From NCBI GenBank assembly GCA_002348585.1, contig DEBO01000130.1, positions 1 to 6,861 on the forward strand: a stretch of DNA of 6,861 bases, in the 5' to 3' direction. Below are positions 1 to 5,928 of this stretch, piece by piece (within the stretch, counting starts at the first letter, position 1; each line of letters starts with the position of its first letter). Origin of the DNA: Alphaproteobacteria bacterium UBA2954. Lineage in GTDB: Bacteria; Pseudomonadota; Alphaproteobacteria; Puniceispirillales; Puniceispirillaceae. The notes beneath the pieces are model-generated. The model saw only the letters and a program-made list of their open reading frames with translations, did not search any database and was not told the DNA's origin. Position numbers and translations under genes: made by a program.

Positions 1-714
1 GACAAATCAGACCGACGACGCGGCCGCGACACAGCCAACGCTCTGTGGGGTAACCAAGCGTCTGTTCTGGTTGGCGACTTTCTGTTTGCCCGAGCGTTTG
101 AGCTTATGGTGGAAACAAATGATCTGGCTGTTCTCAGTCTATTATCATCTGCCTCTGCGCGAATTACTGAGGGCGAAGTAAAACAGATGACCATGGCTGG
201 CGCGCCTGACAGTAGCCTAGATGATTATTTTTCTATGATTACTAACAAGACAGCGACTTTATTTTCTGCGGCTGCAGAATCTGGCGCGCGGGTTGGCGGC
301 GCGGACGAGGCCCTTTCCACAGCTATGCATCACTATGGACTGCATTTGGGTATGGCCTTTCAGATTTGTGATGACGCGCTTGATTATGAGGCTGACCCTG
401 CCCATCTGGGCAAGAATGGCGGTGATGATTTCCATGAAGGCAAAATTACCTTGCCCGTCATTCTGGCCTGGCAAGGAGCTGATGACGTCCAGCGGTCCTT
501 CTGGAAACGCACATTAGGAGACAACAATATTCAAGCCGGGGATCTTGATAAAGCCCGCGCACTATTGGGACGTCATAATGCGATTGAGAATGCTCTGTCT
601 TACGCCCGCACAGAGACAGAATACGCCATTCAAGCCCTGTCTGTGATGCCAGATGGGCCTGTGAAAGCTGCACTGCATGAGGCCGCACTATTTGCGGGCA
701 AACGGGCCTATTAG
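1..714 (+). CDS. ispB: Long-chain polyprenyl diphosphate synthase (octaprenyl/decaprenyl type), 5'-truncated by window edge
   Basis: A trans-prenyltransferase of the IspA/IspB superfamily. It condenses isopentenyl diphosphate onto an allylic diphosphate to build the ubiquinone side chain, and acts in the cytosol. The frame is open from base 1, so the gene begins upstream. The window opens at the last Asp of the first Asp-rich motif, followed by SDRRRG and then by NALWGNQASVLVGDFLFARA, a stretch typical of IspB. The second Asp-rich motif, DDALD (Mg-diphosphate binding), is at 370-384. It is followed by LGKNGGDDFHEGKITLPVI, also diagnostic. The window holds 237 residues; family members are about 320-340, so roughly 100 residues are missing. 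The ATG at 106 is internal and not the start. The family call is firm. Product chain length (C40 or C50) cannot be read from this part. The next gene is 129 bp downstream on the same strand. Confidence 0.95.
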   Translation, partial: DKSDRRRGRDTANALWGNQASVLVGDFLFARAFELMVETNDLAVLSLLSSASARITEGEVKQMTMAGAPDSSLDDYFSMITNKTATLFSAAAESGARVGGADEALSTAMHHYGLHLGMAFQICDDALDYEADPAHLGKNGGDDFHEGKITLPVILAWQGADDVQRSFWKRTLGDNNIQAGDLDKARALLGRHNAIENALSYARTETEYAIQALSVMPDGPVKAALHEAALFAGKRAY

Positions 715-727
715 GGCTTTTTTGGAA

Positions 728-750
728 GCATGGCCAGCTGCTTGGCATGC
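728..750. other. Small imperfect intergenic hairpin
   Basis: Between ispB and the methyltransferase gene, an 8-bp stem (GCAT then GCCA, pairing with TGGCATGC) with one bulged G encloses a six-base loop, GCTGCT. No T tract follows on the + strand, so it is not a standard intrinsic terminator. It could be a processing or pausing structure, or chance. Only the pairing itself is seen. Confidence 0.25.
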
Positions 751-843
751 ACAGAAAGCTGCTAACGAAATCACCGCCTGCAGATATTTGGATGAGATAA
801 CAAGCGGAAAACAACCCGTTGTAAGTTGATAACAGGCCAGATT

Positions 844-2385
844 ATGAGACGCGCGAATGCAAGCAAAGGTAGGCCCAAAAATCGTAGAGTAGGCAGGCAG
901 AGGTTAAAACAGAAGCCAGCCAAAGCTTTACGCCTGCCGCGTAATGCCCCTGAAATCGATCTGACCATCAGATTTGTGGGGAGCCGCGGTGATGGCATTG
1001 GCTCAGCAAGTTACACAGTCGGGCATGAGACTAAAGACTGGCCGTTTTACGTGCCGGGCAGTCTTGAAGGCGAGCAGGTACGAGTCAAGCCCCAGCAGGT
1101 GACAGGTCAGGGTCTGACAGCAGAGCTGGTTGAGCTTTTGACACCAAACCCCTCTCGCTCTGCGCCTGTTTGTGACGTTTTTGCCGGACTTAAGGGCTGT
1201 GGCGGCTGCAGCCTGCAGCATATGAGTGAAGCTGCCTATCGGGACTGGAAACTGGATCAGCTGGAGCGTGTTTTTGACAAGGCTGGCTTTGGAATTGCCA
1301 ATAAAATGGCGTCCCCATTTGTTATGCCTGTCTGGACAAAGATGTCAGGGCGCCGTAGGGTGCGCCTGTCTTACCGGCAGACAGCGCAGGCCTTTATTGT
1401 AGGCTTTACCGGACGTGCTTCACATTTCATTTATCCACTGGAAAACTGCGGCGTGTTGCGGATAGAGCTAAAACGGCTTATCACACAACTTCACGACTGG
1501 GTCGCCCCACATTTGCCTGCAGGACAGAGTGGACAAATCGCGATCAATCTGCTGAGCAGTGGGGCGGATATCCTGCTATTGCCAAATGATACGCTGGCAG
1601 ATAAGGTCCTAACGGCTTTGTCCGCAGGGCTGGACAGCCTGCCAGTCTGCCGTCTATGCGTACGCCAACCAAAGGCTGATATCCCGCTGATGCTTGCCGA
1701 AAAAGCCCCGGCTGTTCTGCAGCTTGAAAGGACGATTGGCGGCCATAACCTGTATCCATCACCGGGCTGTTTTTTGCAGGCCAGTACAGAAGCTGAAACT
1801 GCATTAATAAAGGCTGTTCTGCGGTCAGCTGCAGCCCGCACAGACAGGCTGCAGACGGGCCGCTCTTTGCGGGTTATGGATCTTTATTGCGGGGTTGGAA
1901 CCTTTACCCTACCCCTGTTGGGTAACGGAGCCATAGTTACATGCTATGAAGCAGACTGCGCAGCTATTGATAGCCTTCTGGCAGCAACACGGGCAGCAGG
2001 GCTTGGAGCATCGTGCAGCACCCAAAGTCGTGATCTGGTAGTTGCCCCGGTGCGTGCAGAAGAATTCTGCACATCAAAAGGTGAGCCGAAATTTGATTTG
2101 ATTCTGCTTGACCCACCGCGCCAGGGAGCGGCAGAACAGACCGCCCAGTTAGTTGAGCTGGCAGACCTTCTTTGCGAGGATGCGCCAGACAGCGTTCCCG
2201 ATATTGTTCCAGATATCGTGATGGTGTCCTGCAATCCACATACAGCTGTTCGAGATATCGCTGTGCTGGTAGCAGCAGGCTGGCATCTGGAAGAGGTTCA
2301 GATGATTGACCAGTTTGTCCGCACCGCCCATACTGAGATTGTCACCAGGCTGGTCTTTGACGGCAGGCAGAACACAAGAAGATGA
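844..2385 (+). CDS. TRAM-domain, Fe-S, SAM-dependent RNA (uracil-5-)-methyltransferase (RlmC/RlmD/TrmA superfamily)
   Basis: Makes 5-methyluridine in rRNA or tRNA from SAM. Numbered from the ATG at 844 (513 aa): a basic N-terminal tail (about 1-38), then a TRAM-like RNA-binding beta-barrel (about 39-100, including RGDGIGSASY). Putative [4Fe-4S] ligands are C110, C119, C122 and C202. The Rossmann methyltransferase domain has Q312 in PGCFLQ, SAM loop DLYCGVGTF from D346, DPPRQG from D423, the nucleophile Cys463 in SCN, and the likely base Glu498 in AHTEIV. All catalytic residues are present. A TTG at 826 would add six residues. I prefer 844 because an AGG lies 7 bases upstream and no ribosome site fits the TTG. 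The protein is longer than many relatives (about 400-450 aa) because of the basic tail and internal insertions. The exact target (RlmD U1939, RlmC U747 or TrmA U54) cannot be decided from sequence, so no symbol is given. It is not the unrelated flavin-dependent TrmFO. Its stop overlaps the next start (ATGA). Confidence 0.9.
   Translation: MRRANASKGRPKNRRVGRQRLKQKPAKALRLPRNAPEIDLTIRFVGSRGDGIGSASYTVGHETKDWPFYVPGSLEGEQVRVKPQQVTGQGLTAELVELLTPNPSRSAPVCDVFAGLKGCGGCSLQHMSEAAYRDWKLDQLERVFDKAGFGIANKMASPFVMPVWTKMSGRRRVRLSYRQTAQAFIVGFTGRASHFIYPLENCGVLRIELKRLITQLHDWVAPHLPAGQSGQIAINLLSSGADILLLPNDTLADKVLTALSAGLDSLPVCRLCVRQPKADIPLMLAEKAPAVLQLERTIGGHNLYPSPGCFLQASTEAETALIKAVLRSAAARTDRLQTGRSLRVMDLYCGVGTFTLPLLGNGAIVTCYEADCAAIDSLLAATRAAGLGASCSTQSRDLVVAPVRAEEFCTSKGEPKFDLILLDPPRQGAAEQTAQLVELADLLCEDAPDSVPDIVPDIVMVSCNPHTAVRDIAVLVAAGWHLEEVQMIDQFVRTAHTEIVTRLVFDGRQNTRR
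2194..2217 (+). repeat. Imperfect 12-bp tandem duplication inside the methyltransferase gene
   Basis: Two adjacent 12-base units, gttcccgatatt and gttccagatatc, differ at two third-codon positions and both encode Val-Pro-Asp-Ile. They lie between the DPPRQG motif and the catalytic SCN motif, in a stretch that reads as an insertion. Both differences are silent, which suggests the duplication is not very recent and that the peptide is tolerated or maintained. Confidence 0.6.
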
Positions 2386-2606
2386 TCAAACGTTATTCCG
2401 TCACCCTGCATGGGCATCGCACCTCCATCTCGCTGGAGCCGGAGTTTTGGAATTTGCTGAGACAGGTAGCAGAACAGGATGGGCTATCCTTAGCTGCACT
2501 TATACAGACCATCGATGATGAGCGGCTGAATACCAGCCTGCCTAGCGGCCTGTCTAGCGCACTTCGGGTCTATTTGCTGCAGTATTTGCAGAACCGGCAA
2601 GTATGA
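2382..2606 (+). CDS. Ribbon-helix-helix domain protein (RHH_4-like), 74 aa
   Basis: A small protein matching the alphaproteobacterial ribbon-helix-helix family as I remember Pfam RHH_4. Features: a basic N-terminal strand (KRYSVTLHGHRTSISLE, residues 3-19), helix 1 (EPEFWNLLRQVAEQDG, 19-34), helix 2 (LSLAALIQTIDDE, 35-47), and the conserved tail GLSSALRVYLLQYL (56-69). Ribbon-helix-helix proteins usually bind DNA as dimers through the N-terminal strand, so a regulatory role is plausible. Its target is unknown and DNA binding by this subfamily is not assured. The start codon overlaps the methyltransferase stop (ATGA, 2382-2385), implying translational coupling. No toxin gene is adjacent, so an antitoxin role is not supported. 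At its 3' end, TATGA (2602-2606) holds both its stop and the ATG of a further tiny frame. Confidence 0.85.
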   Translation: MIKRYSVTLHGHRTSISLEPEFWNLLRQVAEQDGLSLAALIQTIDDERLNTSLPSGLSSALRVYLLQYLQNRQV

Positions 2607-2744
2607 ATCCAGAACAGCCTCCCTCTATTCCGATAACAATGGCAGATGAGACAAAAAAAAAATGCGTCTTTTGTGGGATTGACTATACTAGCTGATAAAC
2701 AGGACATGATGCACGTGCTCAGCCAACTGCAATACAAGAAGTAG
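2603..2744 (+). CDS. Possible small ORF split by a frameshift at an A10 run (about 46 aa if joined)
   Basis: The ATG at 2603 overlaps the stop of the ribbon-helix-helix gene. It opens a frame, MNPEQPPSIPITMADETKKK, that crosses the run of ten A and stops at 2693-2695 after 30 codons. In the next frame, from the same A run, sequence continues as NASFVGLTILADKQDMMHVL then SQLQYKK to a TAG at 2742-2744. With nine A instead of ten the two parts would join into a 46-residue protein. Without a shift, the downstream frame could start at the ATG at 2646 and give 32 residues, but I see no ribosome site for it. The second half has a plausible amphipathic composition. I do not recognise the protein. Alternatives are a sequencing indel, a decayed gene, transcriptional slippage, or chance open frames in a leader. 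Confidence 0.35.
2653..2662 (+). repeat. A10 homopolymer
   Basis: Ten consecutive A between gatgagac and tgcgtc. It is the junction at which the two halves of the small ORF change frame. Runs of this length are prone to polymerase slippage during transcription and replication, and to sequencing indels. Confidence 0.95.
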
Positions 2745-2773
2745 CAGATTGAAACCAAAAGCGAGGCGGAGAA

Positions 2774-2778
2774 AAGGA
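2774..2778 (+). promoter_or_regulatory. Ribosome binding site AAGGA for the amidotransferase-like gene
   Basis: AAGGA lies 12 bases before the ATG at 2791, a longish but usable spacing. It supports the ATG over the in-frame TTG at 2749. That TTG has no such site and would add a basic 14-residue tail not expected in the family. Confidence 0.5.
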
Positions 2779-2790
2779 ACCGAAGATAAT

Positions 2791-3567
2791 ATGACACAAA
2801 CGCCGTCTAATCTGACAATTGGGATCCTGCAAACCGGACAAAACCGAGCTGATCTGAAGGGCAAATTTGATGAATATCCGATGATGTTTGACCGGCTGCT
2901 GAACGAGCAAGCAGGCCCGCGCTGGACAAAACTGGAGACCTACCGGGTGCTTGATGGTGCATTCCCGCAACACATCACAGCCTGTGACGGCTATATCGTG
3001 ACCGGCTCGGCTGCTGGCGTTTATGAGGACCACAGCTGGATAGACCCGCTGATGGCGTTCATCCGCAAGGCATATGATGCGGATATTCCACTTTTAGGTA
3101 TCTGTTTTGGACATCAGGCAATTGCGCAGGCGCTTGGTGGTGAAGTTGTGAAATGGCCAGATGGTTGGGGCGTGGGAATAAGGCCCACGCGATTTGAACG
3201 CCAGCCTGTTGCCAAAGCAGAGCTGCCGAATGATGCGGTTGTGAAGCTTATTTATTTTCATCAGGATCAGGTGACCCGCCTGCCCGAAGGAGCAGAGCGG
3301 CTGGCCAGCAGCGATTTCTGTGATATAGCAGGCTTTACCCTGTGCACCACAGATGGAGTTCAAACTGTGCTTTGTCTGCAAGGGCACCCAGAATTTGACG
3401 CGGGCTACTCAACTGCACTTCTTGATTCGATTGAGAACAATGTCGGAACAGACCGCACGAAGGCCGCGAGGGCGACCCTTGCCAAAAAAACAGATTCTCC
3501 ACTTGTGGCGGGCTGGATTAAACAGTTTTTTACCACAGCAATCCAACGGCGCGGATGGGCCGCATGA
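2791..3567 (+). CDS. Class I glutamine-amidotransferase-like protein (GMP-synthase-glutaminase / gamma-glutamyl peptidase type)
   Basis: 258 residues, a single stand-alone GATase1 domain with no synthetase domain attached, presumably cytosolic. The triad is visible: Cys105 in the nucleophile elbow GICFGHQ (103-109), and His199 with Glu201 in GHPE. The segment YFHQDQV around His157 and the block GWGVGIRP after the elbow are typical of the COG0518-like group. These enzymes hydrolyse gamma-glutamyl amide bonds; stand-alone members include plant and yeast enzymes acting on gamma-glutamyl peptides. The natural substrate here is unknown. The start ATG is chosen because the peptide then begins just before the first beta strand (LTIGILQTG) and an AAGGA lies upstream. 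Its stop overlaps the start of the oxoprolinase-family gene (ATGA, 3564-3567), so the two are probably made together. A role on gamma-glutamyl compounds is an inference from this pairing. Confidence 0.88.
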   Translation: MTQTPSNLTIGILQTGQNRADLKGKFDEYPMMFDRLLNEQAGPRWTKLETYRVLDGAFPQHITACDGYIVTGSAAGVYEDHSWIDPLMAFIRKAYDADIPLLGICFGHQAIAQALGGEVVKWPDGWGVGIRPTRFERQPVAKAELPNDAVVKLIYFHQDQVTRLPEGAERLASSDFCDIAGFTLCTTDGVQTVLCLQGHPEFDAGYSTALLDSIENNVGTDRTKAARATLAKKTDSPLVAGWIKQFFTTAIQRRGWAA

Positions 3568-5621
3568 GCCTTGTTCTAGGACTTGATACAGGCGGCACAT
3601 TTACTGATGCCGCACTGTTGGACAAGCAGAGCCGCACTGTGCTGGCTACAGCCAAGGCTCTTACCACACGGGCAGATCTGTCAGTTGGAGTTGGCAAGGC
3701 GATTGAAGCTGTGTTGGCGGAATGGGGCGGTGATGCAGCCGCAATTTCGCGAGTAACCCTGTCAACCACGCTCGCCACCAATTCCGTTGTTGAGGGTGTA
3801 GGCGGACGGGTTGCGCTGGTGCTAATCGGCTTCGATGCGGATGTGTTAAACCGGGCCGGTCTAGGAGCGGTCATAAACCAGGATCCGGTTTTGCAGATTG
3901 CTGGAGGGCATAAGCCCGACGGGAGTGAACAGACCGTCCTAGACATTACAGCGCTGACAGCAGAACTGACAGAACTGGACGGACAAGTCTCCAGCTTTGC
4001 TGTGGCCGGACATTTTGCCACTCGCAACCCTGGCCATGAAAGGGCAGTACGGGATCATTTAAGCCAGACAACCGGCCTACCAGTGACCTGTAGCCATGAA
4101 TTATCTAATGCACTGGGCGGGCCGCGCCGCGCCCTGACCACAGTTCTGAATGCGCGTCTGATCAGCTTGCTGGATAGGCTGATCAAATCCACCTCTTTGC
4201 AGATAGAACAGCTGGGGCTTAACTGTGCCTTAATGGTGGTCAAAGGTGATGGCACGCTGTTGCAGGCGGATTATGCTCGCACCCGCCCTGTTGAAACGGT
4301 CTTGTCTGGTCCGGCAGCCAGCATTTCTGGAGCCGCCTTTCTGGCGGGAGAAGAAGACGTAATTGTTTCGGATATTGGTGGCACCACAACAGATATCGCT
4401 CGACTACGTGGCGGCGTCGTTCAAACCTCTGCTGACGGAGCGATAGTGGGAGGCTGGCGCACAAATGTAAAAGCGGCCTATATCCGCACATTCGGTCTGG
4501 GAGGGGATAGTGTAGTATCTGTGAATAGCCGCGATTTAGAAGGCGGAATCTCCCTTGGCCCACGCCGGGCGATCCCACTCAGCTTGCTCAGCACCCAGCA
4601 GCCACAGATAAAAGAGATTTTGCGCCAGCAGACTGAACAAACTATTGCGCAAGGAACAGATGGCCGCTTTCTGCTAGCGACGGTTCAAGCTGAGGCATTG
4701 CCAAAATGGCTGACACGCTCTGAGACAAAATTACTGTACCAGCTTCTAGAGGTGGGTGTCGCCGCGCTGGCTGATATCGGGACAACACAAGTGGCGCTGG
4801 GTGCGGTGGACAGGTTAATCACACGTGGACTCGTAATGCTGTCCTGTTTCACGCCAACTGATGCGGCGCATGTGTTGGGCCAGTTTGACGAGTTTGATGC
4901 GTACTCTGCAGAACTCGGCGCACAGCTCTTGGCGCGCCAGAAATCAGGTTCAGGTTCACAACTGGCAGCTGACGGGTTGGAAGCCGCAAGGATGGTGGTT
5001 AACACACTGACAAACCATTCTGCTGTAGCGCTGTTGGATGCCGCGCTGGCGGATGACAAGACAGCAAACGCAATAACAGGCCAGATAAAAAACAAGCCAA
5101 ATCAGAATGAATATCTAGTTTCTTCTTCTGATGTGTTACGTGGCGCTGTTACAGAAGGGCGGGAAAGTTCGGATGACGGGACAAAAACTGCTGTAGATAT
5201 TGCACTGGAGCTATCGTTGCCTCTGGTTGCGCTGGGCGCATCAGCGGCAACCTATTACCCAGCAATTTCTCAGCGGTTGCGCGCAGAACTGATTGTGCCG
5301 GACCATGCCGAAGTGGCGGGCGCGGTGGGCGCAGCAGTTGGTGACGTGCGGCAACGGGTGGAGGTTCTAGTCACACAACCATCAATCGGGCTGTTCCGCG
5401 TGCATTTGGCTGCAGGCCCGCACGATGTCAAAAGCCGTGAGAAAGCACTGGCATTAGCTAGAGCGGCTGCAGAGACATCCGCAGAGGCGAGCGCAAAGGC
5501 TGCTGGGGCTGCAGGCGAACTGTCGGTCCACCTGTCAGAAACGATAGATGAAGTGCAAGTTGGACCAGAGAAGTGCCTGTTCCTCCAAGCTACAATCACA
5601 GCGGAAGCCAATGCTAGTTAA
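3564..5621 (+). CDS. Hydantoinase/5-oxoprolinase family protein (HyuA-like ASKHA ATPase)
   Basis: 685 residues. The HyuA/oxoprolinase family uses ATP to open cyclic amides such as hydantoins or 5-oxoproline; some relatives carboxylate ketones. Motifs: phosphate-1 loop GLDTGGTFTDA (6-16), STTLATNSVVEG (67-78), SGPAAS before the second phosphate loop SDIGGTTTDIA (269-279, with D270 and D277), FGLGGDS (310-316), and a C-terminal ASKHA segment, LPLVALGASAATYYPA. Residues 630-651 form an Ala-rich stretch (AAAETSAEASAKAAG), probably helical or a linker. The length fits a single HyuA subunit. No HyuB-type partner follows within the window, because the next + strand sequence is a convergent tRNA. An ATG at 3555 is in frame, but 3564 is preferred because it gives the ATGA overlap and begins just before the first conserved strand. 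The substrate cannot be assigned. Acetone or acetophenone carboxylase subunits are less likely, since their partner genes are absent. Confidence 0.88.
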   Translation: MSLVLGLDTGGTFTDAALLDKQSRTVLATAKALTTRADLSVGVGKAIEAVLAEWGGDAAAISRVTLSTTLATNSVVEGVGGRVALVLIGFDADVLNRAGLGAVINQDPVLQIAGGHKPDGSEQTVLDITALTAELTELDGQVSSFAVAGHFATRNPGHERAVRDHLSQTTGLPVTCSHELSNALGGPRRALTTVLNARLISLLDRLIKSTSLQIEQLGLNCALMVVKGDGTLLQADYARTRPVETVLSGPAASISGAAFLAGEEDVIVSDIGGTTTDIARLRGGVVQTSADGAIVGGWRTNVKAAYIRTFGLGGDSVVSVNSRDLEGGISLGPRRAIPLSLLSTQQPQIKEILRQQTEQTIAQGTDGRFLLATVQAEALPKWLTRSETKLLYQLLEVGVAALADIGTTQVALGAVDRLITRGLVMLSCFTPTDAAHVLGQFDEFDAYSAELGAQLLARQKSGSGSQLAADGLEAARMVVNTLTNHSAVALLDAALADDKTANAITGQIKNKPNQNEYLVSSSDVLRGAVTEGRESSDDGTKTAVDIALELSLPLVALGASAATYYPAISQRLRAELIVPDHAEVAGAVGAAVGDVRQRVEVLVTQPSIGLFRVHLAAGPHDVKSREKALALARAAAETSAEASAKAAGAAGELSVHLSETIDEVQVGPEKCLFLQATITAEANAS

Positions 5622-5671
5622 AGGCAATATGAGCTACAATGCTAAAGGCGAAACCACTAAATTAAAAAGAA

Positions 5672-5748
5672 TGGTGGGCCCGGCAGGACTCGAACCTGCA
5701 ACAACACGGTTATGAGCCGTGGGTTCTAACCAATTGAACTACAGGCCC
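5672..5748 (-). tRNA. tRNA with CAT anticodon (usually labelled tRNA-Met; identity bases favour tRNA-Ile2)
   Basis: A complete 77-base cloverleaf reads on the minus strand from 5748 to 5672 with an encoded CCA. Acceptor GGGCCTG pairs with CGGGCCC (one T-G wobble). The D arm is GTTC/GAAC, with an unusual T11-A24 pair. The anticodon stem CACGG/CCGTG holds loop CTCATAA, with the anticodon CAT complementary to bases 5712-5714. The T arm is GCAGG-TTCGAGT-CCTGC, and the discriminator is A73. It is not initiator-like: G1-C72 is paired and the three G-C pairs of the initiator anticodon stem are absent. C4-G69, U12-A23, C29-G41, U16, A37, A38 and A73 match known isoleucine identity elements, so it may be Ile2, read as AUA after lysidine modification by TilS. 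A T-rich stretch (TTCTTTTTAATTT on the minus strand, about 5671-5659) follows the 3' end and may help termination, although no separate hairpin is seen. It lies downstream of rpoD on the same strand. Confidence 0.95.
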
Positions 5749-5928
5749 CACACATCATCACGACATTTCTGCCTTGCATTTAATCTAGCCTTAGCGACAA
5801 TCCCCGAATGCATTTTTCAATCTCTTTTAGAGCAACCCGCTCTTATTGCCGTAGAGCGCTACAAAAGGCAAGCCCCTTACTAGCCAGACTAAGAATACAA
5901 GCTGTGTACTTAAGTGAGTGCCTATTCT

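Noticed and set aside
2382..2606. Antitoxin half of a toxin-antitoxin pair
   Set aside because: The domain fits ribbon-helix-helix, but neither neighbour is a toxin-like gene, and this RHH subtype is generally found as a lone housekeeping-associated protein.
2679..2689. TTGACT followed by TATACT as a promoter before the amidotransferase gene
   Set aside because: The two hexamers overlap instead of being about 17 bases apart. TATACT alone resembles a -10 box, but no -35 box lies at the right distance and there is no proper extended -10 TGn. It also falls within the possible small ORF.
3530..4027. 165-residue minus-strand open frame inside the hydantoinase gene
   Set aside because: It is antisense to well-conserved oxoprolinase motifs and its composition (Ser, Thr, Pro, Ala) is typical of a shadow of a coding strand. 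The same applies to the other antisense frames within this gene.
5829..5843. AGAGC-AACCC-GCTCT hairpin as the rpoD or tRNA-region terminator
   Set aside because: The stem is only five pairs, and on the minus strand it is followed by A-rich, not T-rich, sequence. On the + strand the following T content is weak and no + strand gene ends nearby.
5908..5915. ACTTAAGT palindrome downstream of rpoD as an operator
   Set aside because: An isolated eight-base palindrome with no repeat copy and no adjacent promoter is expected by chance.
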